In this document: piece after piece, positions 1-6,576 of the stretch
Position numbering within the stretch: the stretch's first letter is position 1
Layout of the letters: each line of letters starts with the position of its first letter
Assembly: GCA_002388885.1 (NCBI GenBank)
Contig: DGNI01000060.1
Span: 21,733 to 28,354 of the forward strand
Length of the DNA: 6,622 nucleotides
Reading direction: 5' to 3'
Source of the DNA: Parvularculaceae bacterium UBA4496
GTDB lineage: Bacteria; Pseudomonadota; Alphaproteobacteria; Caulobacterales; Parvularculaceae
The notes under the pieces: model-generated
What the model was told of the DNA's origin: nothing
Databases searched by the model: none
The model's input: only the letters and a program-made list of their open reading frames with translations
Program-made: the position numbers and the translations under genes

Positions 1-1190
1 AGCTCGTTGAGGATACCAACGCCGCGCATGTATTCTGGAACCGGCGCTATTTTCCAAAACATCTTGAAACTGATAAAGCCCTGAAGGGCGAAATGAAAGG
101 CGCGGGCGTTAATGTTGAAACATTCAATGGGTCGCTTCTGCGAGAGCCATGGGAGGTCAAAACCGGCTCCGGCGGACCATATCGTGTCTTCACGCCGTTC
201 TGGAAAACGCTGAAAGAGATCGGTCCAGCGCGAGCACAACTGTGGCCCAATTCGCGGAAAATTGCAGGGCCGCAGAAAAACCCGAAGAGCGATAAACTAT
301 CAGATTGGGGTTTGCTCCCCACAAAACCGAACTGGGCGAACGAAATCGCGCAAAACTGGACGCCCGGAGAACAGGGTGCCCGGGACCGGCTCAATCATTT
401 TCTCAACAATAATATCGATGATTATTCGGCAGGTCGCGACCGGCCGGATAAGGAATTTACTTCGAAACTCTCACCACATCTTGCCTTCGGCGAAATCAGT
501 CCACTGCAGATATGGACTGCAACCTATGACAAAATGGCGGGCGGTAACATTTCCGATGAAGCGGCGATGAAGTTCCTGTCGGAGGTCGCGTGGCGGGAAT
601 TCTCGTACAGCCTGCTTTTTTTTAATGAAAACTTACCGGAAAAACCGCTGCGTGAAAATTTCGCCGATTATCCATGGCGGGACGATCCGGAAGGCTTGAA
701 AGCATGGCAACTGGGCCTGACCGGATACCCGATCGTCGATGCGGGCATGCGACAGCTCTGGCGTACCGGCTGGATGCACAATCGCGTGCGGATGATCGTC
801 GCCAGCTTTCTAATCAAAGACCAGCTTATTCCGTGGCAGGAAGGCGCGGCATGGTTCTGGGATACGCTGGTTGACGCCGATCTCGCCAATAATTCGGCAA
901 GCTGGCAATGGGTCGCCGGCTGCGGCGCCGACGCCTCCCCCTATTTCCGGATTTTCAATCCGGTAACACAGGGCGGAAAATTTGATCCGGACGGGGACTA
1001 TGTGCGGGAATTCCTGCCGGAACTCAAAAAATTACCGAAAAAATACATCCACGCGCCCTGGAAAGCGCCGGAAGACGTACTTCAGGCCGCTGATATAAAG
1101 CTTGGAAAAACCTATCCGTTTCCTATTATAGATCATGCGATGGCGCGTGAACGGGCGCTTGAAGGATATAACGAAATCAGAAGCGCTTAG
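1..1190 (+). CDS. phrB: Deoxyribodipyrimidine photolyase (class I CPD photolyase), 5' end outside window
   Basis: Light-driven flavoenzyme that splits cyclobutane pyrimidine dimers in DNA. The reading frame is open from the left edge (first whole codon at base 3) and gives 395 residues. Comparison with E. coli PhrB (about 470 aa) suggests roughly 80 residues of the antenna-binding Rossmann domain are missing. The visible part begins with the end of that domain (VFWNRRYFP; GGPYRVFTPFW) and continues through the complete helical FAD domain. Seen directly: TSKLSPHLAFGEISP; WREF, with the dimer-contacting Trp (E. coli W277) at 591-593; TGWMHNR; the flavin Asn (N378) at 891-893; and DASPYFRIFNP. 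All three electron-transfer tryptophans (E. coli W306, W359, W382) are present, at 675-677, 834-836 and 903-905, so the enzyme should be photoreducible and active. An ATG at 93 lies inside the conserved domain and is not the start. The antenna cofactor cannot be judged. The cfa-like gene follows after 62 bases on the same strand. Confidence 0.96.
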   Translation, partial: LVEDTNAAHVFWNRRYFPKHLETDKALKGEMKGAGVNVETFNGSLLREPWEVKTGSGGPYRVFTPFWKTLKEIGPARAQLWPNSRKIAGPQKNPKSDKLSDWGLLPTKPNWANEIAQNWTPGEQGARDRLNHFLNNNIDDYSAGRDRPDKEFTSKLSPHLAFGEISPLQIWTATYDKMAGGNISDEAAMKFLSEVAWREFSYSLLFFNENLPEKPLRENFADYPWRDDPEGLKAWQLGLTGYPIVDAGMRQLWRTGWMHNRVRMIVASFLIKDQLIPWQEGAAWFWDTLVDADLANNSASWQWVAGCGADASPYFRIFNPVTQGGKFDPDGDYVREFLPELKKLPKKYIHAPWKAPEDVLQAADIKLGKTYPFPIIDHAMARERALEGYNEIRSA

Positions 1191-1252
1191 TTTCGTGTTT
1201 GTAGTGTTCTCGCGCCGGCGGCAATAGGGCGGCAAAGTGGGAAGGCAACGAT

Positions 1253-2467
1253 ATGATCACGGAGCTGAATCACATAGCTGGACATGAAGACTACCCATTC
1301 TTTTTCCGGCAAGTACTGAAAATCGCCTCACGCATTCACTATGGAACGCTGACATTCGTCCTGCCGAGCGGAAAGTCGCTCACCTTTGAAGGTGAAAACG
1401 AAAAAGACGCGAAAGGCGTGATTTACGTTAAAGATTTCGCCTTTGCGCGGAGAACCATTCTGGGCGGCGATATCGGATTTTTTGAAAGCTATGCGGACGG
1501 TCAATGGGATACGCCCGCCCTTGCCGACTGTCTTTATATTTTCGCCCGTAATGCTGAATTCGTTCAGGAAGCGTTTGGGGCCTCGCCGCTTGTGGATTTC
1601 TTCCAGAACATCCGCCGCGCATGGGACAAAAATACCAAGTCCGGTTCAAAACGAAATATCGCGGCGCATTACGACTTGGGGAACAGCTTTTACGAAAAGT
1701 GGCTTGATACTTCGATGACGTATTCGTCGGCCAAATTCGATCCCCAACTGGCTGATTTGACGGATGCGCAAATTAATAAGTACCGCAGTCTTGCGAATGC
1801 GATTGACCTCAAACCCGGCGAGCATGTGCTTGAAATCGGTTCAGGCTGGGGCGGGTTTGCCGAATTCGCCGCGAAAGATGTCGGCGCAAAGGTGACAGGT
1901 CTTACCATTTCACCCGCACAGTATGACTATTCGCGAGAACGCATCTTCCGTCAGGGCTTGAATGACAAGGTTGAGTTCAAATTACTCGACTATCGCGATG
2001 TAAATGACACGTTCGACAAGGTCGCCTCCATCGAAATGTTTGAGGCGGTGGGTAAGGAGTACTGGAAAACCTATTTTGGAAAAGTCCGCGACGCACTCAA
2101 GCCTGGCGGCATAGCAGGCCTGCAGATTATCACCATCGCCGACAGGTTTTTTGACCGCTACTCCAAATCGACTGACTTCATTCAGCGATACGTGTTTCCG
2201 GGAGGGATTCTGCCCAGCGATGCAATTTTGAAAAGTCTGGTTGAAAAAGCGGGCCTGACCGTGCGTTCGGCGACTGCGTTCGGGGAGGACTATGCGCGTA
2301 CCCTGCATGAATGGCGCAAGCGATTTTTGTCTGCGTGGGATGAGATCAGCCCGCTCGGATTCGACGAACGTTTTAAAAAGCTCTGGCGGTTTTACCTCGC
2401 CTATTGCGAGGCGGGCTTCAAGGCCGGCACCACCAATGTCAGCCAGGTGGCGGCGCAGCGGGTTTAG
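1253..2467 (+). CDS. cfa: Cyclopropane-fatty-acyl-phospholipid synthase family SAM-dependent enzyme
   Basis: 404 aa (E. coli Cfa is 382). The family transfers a methylene or methyl group from S-adenosylmethionine to the double bond of unsaturated acyl chains in membrane phospholipids. Residues 1-120 match the N-terminal lipid-binding part (FFESYADGQWD at 77-86). Residues 135-404 are the methyltransferase domain, with AAHYDLGN at 137-144, MTYSS at 155-159 and the SAM-binding motif VLEIGSGWGG at 192-201. Against the E. coli active site, Glu239 (E264), Tyr317 (Y347) and Cys354 (C385) are kept. Cys139 is Ser159, Ile268 is I293 and the bicarbonate ligand His266 is Gln291. From memory, the wording EMFEAVG plus LQ-x-ITI is typical of a proteobacterial paralogue group often found beside DUF1365 proteins, so the product (cyclopropane, methyl-branched or furan precursor) is unsure. 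GGAAGG at 1240-1245 lies 7 bases before the ATG and supports the start. Probably co-transcribed with the photolyase gene; the 3' end overlaps lolD. Confidence 0.9.
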   Translation: MITELNHIAGHEDYPFFFRQVLKIASRIHYGTLTFVLPSGKSLTFEGENEKDAKGVIYVKDFAFARRTILGGDIGFFESYADGQWDTPALADCLYIFARNAEFVQEAFGASPLVDFFQNIRRAWDKNTKSGSKRNIAAHYDLGNSFYEKWLDTSMTYSSAKFDPQLADLTDAQINKYRSLANAIDLKPGEHVLEIGSGWGGFAEFAAKDVGAKVTGLTISPAQYDYSRERIFRQGLNDKVEFKLLDYRDVNDTFDKVASIEMFEAVGKEYWKTYFGKVRDALKPGGIAGLQIITIADRFFDRYSKSTDFIQRYVFPGGILPSDAILKSLVEKAGLTVRSATAFGEDYARTLHEWRKRFLSAWDEISPLGFDERFKKLWRFYLAYCEAGFKAGTTNVSQVAAQRV

Positions 2468-3153
2468 GCCGCCTCGCGCTTCAGTTCCACTAGGCGTTGA
2501 TCCCTGATCACGAAAACACGGTCCATGCGATTTGCAAGCCGTTGATCATGGGTGGCGATCAGCGCGGAGAGTCCCTCTTCCTTGACGAGCTTCAACAGTG
2601 CATCGAAAACAACATCGGATGTTTTCGGGTCAAGATTGCCGGTCGGTTCGTCAGCCAGCAGGATTTTCGGTTTGTTGGCGAGCGCGCGGGCGATGGCCGT
2701 TCGCTGCTGCTCCCCGCCGGAGAGTTGCCCGGGCTGATGGCTCAGCCGTTCGTCGAGACCAAGAGCCGTCAGTAACCGCTTGGCTTCTTCTTCAGCGATT
2801 GATTTTTTAACGCCGGCAATGAGTTGCGGTAAGGCGACATTGCCGAGCGCAGTGAACTCCGGCAGCAAATGGTGGAATTGATAAACAAACCCCAAAGTGT
2901 CGCGGCGGATGCGCGTGCGCTCTGCATCATTGAGTCCCGACGTCGCACGGCCCAGGATTTCAACTTCGCCAGCAGACGCTTCTTCTAGCAATCCGGCAAT
3001 ATGCAGCAATGACGACTTGCCGGAACCGGAAGGGCCCAAAATCGCCGCCGTTTCCCCTACTGCTAACGAAAAATCGATATGCTCGACAACGACTAGATCG
3101 CCATAGCGCCGTGCGACATCCTCAAGACGCAAAACGGTTTCGGCCTTACTCAT
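2464..3153 (-). CDS. lolD: Lipoprotein-releasing system ATP-binding protein LolD
   Basis: 229 aa, normal length for LolD. This is the cytoplasmic ATPase of the ABC complex that extracts outer-membrane lipoproteins from the inner membrane and passes them to LolA. All ABC elements are visible: Walker A GPSGSGKSS (40-48), Q-loop Gln92 in FVYQFHHLLPEF, signature LSGGEQQR (144-151), Walker B ILLADE (164-169) followed by PTGNLD (170-175), and H-loop His202 in ATHDQR. The FHHLLPEF stretch after the Q-loop is characteristic of LolD within the MacB/LolD/FtsE group, and the adjacent permease confirms the assignment. The ATG lies inside the end of the permease gene (8-base overlap), with GGAGG at 3163-3167 nine bases upstream. 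The TAA stop overlaps the stop of the convergent cfa-like gene. No further gene follows on this strand before the convergent pair. Confidence 0.96.
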   Translation of the reverse strand: MSKAETVLRLEDVARRYGDLVVVEHIDFSLAVGETAAILGPSGSGKSSLLHIAGLLEEASAGEVEILGRATSGLNDAERTRIRRDTLGFVYQFHHLLPEFTALGNVALPQLIAGVKKSIAEEEAKRLLTALGLDERLSHQPGQLSGGEQQRTAIARALANKPKILLADEPTGNLDPKTSDVVFDALLKLVKEEGLSALIATHDQRLANRMDRVFVIRDQRLVELKREAA

Positions 3154-4444
3154 AACGCAGCGCCTCCACCGGATCGAGGCGCGCAGCCCGCCATGCCGGA
3201 TAAAGCGTCGTGATAAGCGACATGAACAGCGAAAAGCCGGCGATCAAAGTGACTTCACTCATTTCGAGTTTCGCCGGAACGCCGTCTAGATAATAAACTT
3301 CAGCCGGAAAGATATCGAAGCCCGCCATAGCGGAAAGTCCGTTCTCAATAGCATCGATATTCAGCACAAAGAGGGAGCCAAGAGCGATTCCCGCCAATGT
3401 GCCGAGAATGCCGATCATGGCGCCGGACAGAACGAAAATACGCAGGATCGACCCTTGCGTTGCGCCCATGGTGCGCAACACGGCGATGTCGCCGGTCTTG
3501 TCTTTCACCAGCATGATCAGGCCGGTTACGATGTTCAGCGTCGCCACAATGATGATAAGGAACAAGACGAGCCGCATGGCGAAGCGTTCAATTTCCAGCG
3601 CGTGAAAGTAGCTTTGAAATCGTTGCTGCCAGTCGAGCACGCCCATGCCCGGCGGAATGTTCGCTAGCCTTTCACGATAGGATTTGATCTGCTCCGGGTT
3701 TTCGACAAAAACTTCGACTTTCTGTACCGTATCGCCGAAACCGAAAAACAGCTGCGCCTGTTCCAGCGGCATGAAGCCGTAAATGGCGTCATATTCGGCG
3801 TTGCCAACATGAAAGACGGCGCCAAGCGTGTATGTCTTGCGTCTCGGCGTCCTGCCGAAGGCTGTTTCCGGCCCCTGCCCTGTAATCAGCGTTACCGGAT
3901 CGCCGACACTCACACCGAGCTGGCTGGCGATGCGGCTTCCGAGCGCGATTTCATTACCGCCCCGCTCACCGAGACCGAAATTTTCAAACGACCCGCCGAC
4001 GACGTGATCTTCACCGGTTACGTATTCGTTGTTGAGCAGGTCTACGCGCCTGACGCCGCGCACTACCATGCCGGTTTCGCCGGCAGCGCTGGCGAATACA
4101 GGCAATTCAATGAGTGGCGTTGCGACTCTAACACCCTGAATCTGGGCAATCGCTTTGGCGACCGCGTCATAATCGTCAAGCGGCGTGTCGTCAGCATGGA
4201 AAACATGCGCGTGACCGTTTACGCCCAGCAGTTGATCAAGGAGCGTCAGGCGGAAGCCCTGCATGATCGACATAACGCTGATGAGCGCTGCGACAGCAAG
4301 CATAATGCCGCCGAAGGCGATCATCGAAATCAGGGATACGCCCTTGCCGGATCGTGTCGCCGCAAGATAACGCCGCGCCACCATCCATTCGAAAAAGGAA
4401 AACGGCTTCGTGCTCTGAGGTTTCAGGGTTGCTTCGTTAGCCAT
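3146..4444 (-). CDS. lolC: Lipoprotein-releasing system permease, LolC/LolE family
   Basis: 432 aa inner-membrane subunit of the lipoprotein-releasing ABC transporter. Topology is that of the family: a cytoplasmic N-terminus with the FFEWMVARRYL segment, one transmembrane helix (~37-62), a large periplasmic MacB-like domain (~63-285), then three helices (~290-313, ~334-362, ~398-416) and a short C-terminus ending in PAWRAARLDPVEALRYE. The DKTGDIAVLRTMGAT loop (315-329) is the conserved coupling region contacting LolD. In the periplasmic domain, residues ~188-202 (GRTPRRK part) align with the Hook of E. coli LolC that binds LolA and that LolE lacks. With only one permease gene here, a LolF-like homodimer is plausible; a second gene elsewhere cannot be excluded. 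Start ATG is 23 bases after the proS stop, with a purine stretch (AAAGAGA) just upstream. The stop is inside the lolD start region, implying coupled translation. Confidence 0.95.
   Translation of the reverse strand: MANEATLKPQSTKPFSFFEWMVARRYLAATRSGKGVSLISMIAFGGIMLAVAALISVMSIMQGFRLTLLDQLLGVNGHAHVFHADDTPLDDYDAVAKAIAQIQGVRVATPLIELPVFASAAGETGMVVRGVRRVDLLNNEYVTGEDHVVGGSFENFGLGERGGNEIALGSRIASQLGVSVGDPVTLITGQGPETAFGRTPRRKTYTLGAVFHVGNAEYDAIYGFMPLEQAQLFFGFGDTVQKVEVFVENPEQIKSYRERLANIPPGMGVLDWQQRFQSYFHALEIERFAMRLVLFLIIIVATLNIVTGLIMLVKDKTGDIAVLRTMGATQGSILRIFVLSGAMIGILGTLAGIALGSLFVLNIDAIENGLSAMAGFDIFPAEVYYLDGVPAKLEMSEVTLIAGFSLFMSLITTLYPAWRAARLDPVEALRYE
3163..3167 (-). promoter_or_regulatory. Ribosome binding site for lolD inside the lolC coding region
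   Basis: GGAGG on the - strand, 9 bases upstream of the lolD ATG at 3153, within the last codons of the permease gene. Together with the 8-base overlap of the two genes, it supports the chosen lolD start and coupled translation. Confidence 0.6.
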
Positions 4445-4467
4445 TCAATTCTCTTTACCGGCATCCT

Positions 4468-5814
4468 TTAGGCGTATTGCAGGGCTGCGCGCACGGCCGC
4501 GGCGACTTTCGTTCCCACCTGATCGACCGGAACATTCTCTTTGGCGCCGTCGGCGCGGGTTTTGATTTCCGCTTCGCTGCTTTCAAGCCCGCGCGGGCCA
4601 ACAACAATCTGATAAGGCAACCCGATCAAATCCATGCGTGCGAATTTTTCGCCCGGACGGGCGCTGGTGTCATCGTAGAGCACTTCTACGCCCTCGCCCG
4701 TTAATTCGGCGTAGAGTTTCTCGCACGCCGCATCGCAGGCTTCGTCGCCTGCGCGCAGATTGACGAGCCCTACATGATAAGGCGCGACGGAAACCGGCCA
4801 CTTGCAGCCATCGTCATCGTGATGCGCCTCGATAATCGCACCCAATAAGCGCGATACGCCAACGCCGTAAGAGCCCATCTGTACGGGGATCTCGCCGCCC
4901 TCTGGCCCAGCGACGACCGCTTTCATCGGATTTGAATATTTCTCGCCGAAGAAGAAGATGTGACCAACCTCAATGCCGCGTGCCGAAACGCGGTTATCTT
5001 CAGGAACGTCTTTTTCAAAAGCGGCAGCATCGTGCATTTCATCGGTCGCCGCATAATGCGATGTAAACTGATCGATGACTGGCTGCAGGTCATCGTCGAA
5101 ATCGATATCTTTTTTTGGAGTGTCCATATCGACTAGCCGGCGGTCGCAGAAAACTTCGCTTTCCCCAGTCTCCGCCAGCACGATGAATTCATGACTGAGG
5201 TCGCCGCCGATCGGGCCGGTATCCGCGCGCATTGGAATGGATTTCAGCCCCATCCTCGCGAACGTGCGCAAGTAAGCAACGAACATCTTGTTGTAACTTG
5301 CACGGGCCCGCGCTTCGTCAATATCGAAGGAGTATGTATCCTTCATCAAAAATTCCCGGCCGCGCATAACGCCAAAGCGGGGGCGGATTTCGTCGCGGAA
5401 CTTCCACTGGATGTGGTAGAGCATTTTCGGCAGGTCCTTGTAGGATCTGACGCCCGCGCGGAAAATTTCCGTGATCATTTCCTCGTTCGTGGGTCCGTAC
5501 AGCATTTCCCGGTCAGCCCGGTCGGTGATGCGCAGCATCTCCTTGCCATAGGCGTCGTAGCGGCCGCTTTCGCGCCACAGATCCGCCGACTGGATCGTCG
5601 GCATCAGCATTTCAACAGCGCCCGCCCGGTCTTGTTCTTCACGAACGATCTGCTCGATTTTTTTGAGAACCCGGAAGCCCAGCGGCAACCAGGCGTAGAT
5701 GCCCGCCCCTTCCTGACGGATCATACCGGCGCGCAGCATAAGGCGGTGCGACGCGATCTGTGCGTCAGCAGGCGTTTCCTTCAAAACAGGCAGATAATAA
5801 CGGCTTAGGCGCAT
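4468..5814 (-). CDS. proS: Prolyl-tRNA synthetase, short form without large editing insertion
   Basis: 448 aa cytoplasmic class II aminoacyl-tRNA synthetase that charges tRNA-Pro. The N-terminus ([20 protein letters not shown]) closely matches bacterial ProRS and fixes the start at 5814. Motif 1 spans about 35-74 ([17 protein letters not shown] through MPTIQ). The conserved GPTNEE is at 107-112. Motif 2 is at 139-163 ([12 protein letters not shown], then [11 protein letters not shown]). The proline-pocket [12 protein letters not shown] is at 199-210. Motif 3 is [12 protein letters not shown] at 314-325. The anticodon-binding domain is about 342-448 ([32 protein letters not shown]). The region between motifs 2 and 3 that in E. 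coli (572 aa) carries the ~180-residue INS editing domain is only a short linker (~225-280). This is the usual alphaproteobacterial form, not a deletion peculiar to this strain. It is followed after 23 bases by the permease gene, so is probably in one transcript with lolC-lolD. Confidence 0.97.
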   Translation of the reverse strand: MRLSRYYLPVLKETPADAQIASHRLMLRAGMIRQEGAGIYAWLPLGFRVLKKIEQIVREEQDRAGAVEMLMPTIQSADLWRESGRYDAYGKEMLRITDRADREMLYGPTNEEMITEIFRAGVRSYKDLPKMLYHIQWKFRDEIRPRFGVMRGREFLMKDTYSFDIDEARARASYNKMFVAYLRTFARMGLKSIPMRADTGPIGGDLSHEFIVLAETGESEVFCDRRLVDMDTPKKDIDFDDDLQPVIDQFTSHYAATDEMHDAAAFEKDVPEDNRVSARGIEVGHIFFFGEKYSNPMKAVVAGPEGGEIPVQMGSYGVGVSRLLGAIIEAHHDDDGCKWPVSVAPYHVGLVNLRAGDEACDAACEKLYAELTGEGVEVLYDDTSARPGEKFARMDLIGLPYQIVVGPRGLESSEAEIKTRADGAKENVPVDQVGTKVAAAVRAALQYA

Positions 5815-5843
5815 CGGAAATCCGTAACAGAGCTTCGCTGGAG

Positions 5844-5872
5844 CTTCTAGGAAGGCCCGGGGCGAATGTCTA
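5844..5872 (-). promoter_or_regulatory. Possible sigma-70-type promoter in front of proS
   Basis: In the 74-base gap upstream of proS, the - strand reads TAGACA (5872-5867), 17 bases, then TAGAAG (5849-5844). This matches 5 of 6 bases of a -35 box and 4 of 6 of a -10 box at ideal spacing, leaving a leader of about 20 bases before the proS ATG. Short motifs of this quality arise often by chance, so this is only a candidate. proS could equally be read from a promoter in front of the two small genes. Confidence 0.3.
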
Positions 5873-5888
5873 TCCGGCGGGGTGCGCC

Positions 5889-6143
5889 CTACTCTTCACA
5901 GAGGGTGTCTGCGGCTGCCGGGCGTTCTTCGGCGGTGCTGGCGTTGAAACTCGCAGCGATCAGGAGATCGTTGGTTTGCGTTTCTGCGCAGGCAGGCTGC
6001 GACGCAGCTTCCACCTGCCCCTCCTGCTCGAAGGCGCTCGTCGTCAGCGGCGGGTTATAGCTTCCGCCATTGGCGAGATGCGACTGCGCGAGGCTAGCGA
6101 GGCCCCAATATGCGAGCGCCAGCAGAACAATGAAAACGCGCAT
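5889..6143 (-). CDS. Small exported protein of unknown function (84 aa, two cysteines)
   Basis: I do not recognise this protein. It begins with a good Sec signal peptide: MR, a hydrophobic core [17 protein letters not shown], and a likely cleavage near residues 19-21 (LAQS). The predicted mature part of about 63 residues is rich in Ala, Glu, Thr and Ser, acidic, with no transmembrane helix and few hydrophobic runs. It looks unstructured except perhaps around LLIAASF. It has two cysteines, Cys52 and Cys82, the second three residues from the end; a disulfide is possible in the periplasm. Neither cysteine sits in a lipobox. The start is supported by a strong ribosome site (GGGAGGAG, 6152-6159) and lies only 2 bases after the stop of the upstream small gene, so the two are likely translated together. 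proS follows after 74 bases on the same strand. Being short and of unknown family, it could still be a chance frame, but signal peptide, ribosome site and spacing argue for a real gene. Confidence 0.62.
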   Translation of the reverse strand: MRVFIVLLALAYWGLASLAQSHLANGGSYNPPLTTSAFEQEGQVEAASQPACAETQTNDLLIAASFNASTAEERPAAADTLCEE

Positions 6144-6145
6144 GT

Positions 6146-6460
6146 CTATCTCTCCTCCCGGCAGAAGGCGCCCGAATTGATGATGGTGGTTCCGCCCTGT
6201 TCGATCCGAAGATCGAAGCGTTCAAGGAGCCGGCGGCTCGCCCAGCCGTGGTTCGCCCCGGAATTCCGTTCGCCCCGGCGGTAGACGATGACGCTTGTTT
6301 CCGGGTTTTCGGGCGTTTCCCGATCCACCTGGATGATCGCGCCGCTATTGGACGCCAGCAGGAATGTCTGTTGCGCCGTGCAAGGTCCCGGCCGCACGAA
6401 CAGCGTGTCGCCCGCCGCGCCTGCAGCCGCTACGGAAAAGGCAATTCCAGCGATTACCAT
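6146..6460 (-). CDS. Small exported protein of unknown function (104 aa; 109 aa if started at 6475)
   Basis: No family recognised. The N-terminus is hydrophobic and Ala/Gly-rich (MVIAGIAFSVAAAGAAG), ending in small residues before Asp, as expected for a Sec signal peptide. The mature part (~85 aa) alternates short hydrophobic stretches (TFLLASNSGAIIQVD; TSVIVYRRGE; RRLLERFDLRIEQGG; TTIINSG) and could be a small beta-rich periplasmic domain. It has two cysteines, one early (GPCTAQQ) and one five residues from the end (FCREER), suited to a disulfide joining the termini. Two in-frame ATGs are possible. The one at 6460 has GGAGG 8 bases upstream. The one at 6475 has no ribosome site but adds MEAGR, giving the signal peptide a positive charge. 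I chose 6460 on the ribosome site; the difference is 5 residues. An in-frame TAA just upstream rules out a longer protein. It ends 2 bases before the next small gene. Confidence 0.6.
   Translation of the reverse strand: MVIAGIAFSVAAAGAAGDTLFVRPGPCTAQQTFLLASNSGAIIQVDRETPENPETSVIVYRRGERNSGANHGWASRRLLERFDLRIEQGGTTIINSGAFCREER
6152..6159 (-). promoter_or_regulatory. Strong ribosome binding site for the 84-aa small gene
   Basis: GGGAGGAG on the - strand, 8 to 10 bases before the ATG at 6143 depending on register. It lies in the last codons of the preceding small gene, consistent with coupled translation of the pair. Confidence 0.6.
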
Positions 6461-6468
6461 GCGACCCG

Positions 6469-6473
6469 CCTCC
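6469..6473 (-). promoter_or_regulatory. Ribosome binding site deciding the start of the 104-aa small gene
   Basis: GGAGG on the - strand, 8 bases before the ATG at 6460. It overlaps the alternative upstream ATG (6475-6473), which itself has no purine-rich sequence in front of it. This favours 6460 as the main start. Confidence 0.5.
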
Positions 6474-6515
6474 ATGGGACCGCGCGTTGCATCGTTTATG
6501 CCTTGTTAAGGATTA

Positions 6516-6530
6516 GCGCCGTTTCGGCGC
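6516..6530. repeat. GC-rich inverted repeat (6-base arms, 3-base loop)
   Basis: GCGCCG, TTT, CGGCGC. A short hairpin with no T tract after it on either strand, about 20 bases from the larger palindrome. The CGGCGC word recurs at 6535-6540. It may be a structured leader upstream of the small genes, or simply a product of GC-rich sequence. Confidence 0.3.
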
Positions 6531-6551
6531 GTGCCGGCGCATTCTTCGCCT

Positions 6552-6576
6552 TCAAAAGCGCCACTGGCGCTTTTGA
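6552..6576. terminator. 25-base perfect palindrome, probable bidirectional intrinsic terminator
   Basis: Two 12-base arms (TCAAAAGCGCCA and TGGCGCTTTTGA) mirror each other perfectly around one central C at 6564. As RNA the fold would be a GC-rich stem (AGCGCC / GGCGCT) with a 3-base loop, followed by four U residues. The A run on the other arm gives the same arrangement on the opposite strand, so it could stop transcription from either side. The U tract is short, which lowers confidence. It lies upstream of the two small - strand genes, and would separate them from whatever gene lies beyond the right edge. It could instead be a protein-binding operator. Confidence 0.55.

Noticed and set aside
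93..95. ATG as a possible photolyase start
   Set aside because: Thirty codons upstream in the same frame already encode conserved photolyase sequence (VFWNRRYFP), so the true start is outside the window.
47..394. 115-codon open frame on the - strand
   Set aside because: Opposite the photolyase gene, whose frame is clearly coding through this stretch.
1191..1252. Intergenic gap between photolyase and cfa-like genes searched for promoter or terminator
   Set aside because: No convincing -35/-10 pair, ECF-type motif or hairpin with T tract seen; only the ribosome site of the downstream gene.
3809..4471. 220-codon open frame on the + strand
   Set aside because: It lies wholly antisense to the well-supported Lol permease gene, and its product has no recognisable domain and a composition typical of a shadow frame.
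5191..5808. 205-codon open frame on the + strand
   Set aside because: Antisense to the conserved catalytic part of proS; no domain, no ribosome site noted.
5830..5847. Direct repeat of GAGCTTC separated by 4 bases upstream of proS
   Set aside because: Only 7 bases and two copies; too short to distinguish from chance.
5760..6284. 174-codon open frame on the + strand spanning the proS start and both small genes
   Set aside because: The protein is Arg/Ala/Ser-rich and low in recognisable structure; the - strand frames have signal peptides and ribosome sites and explain the region better.
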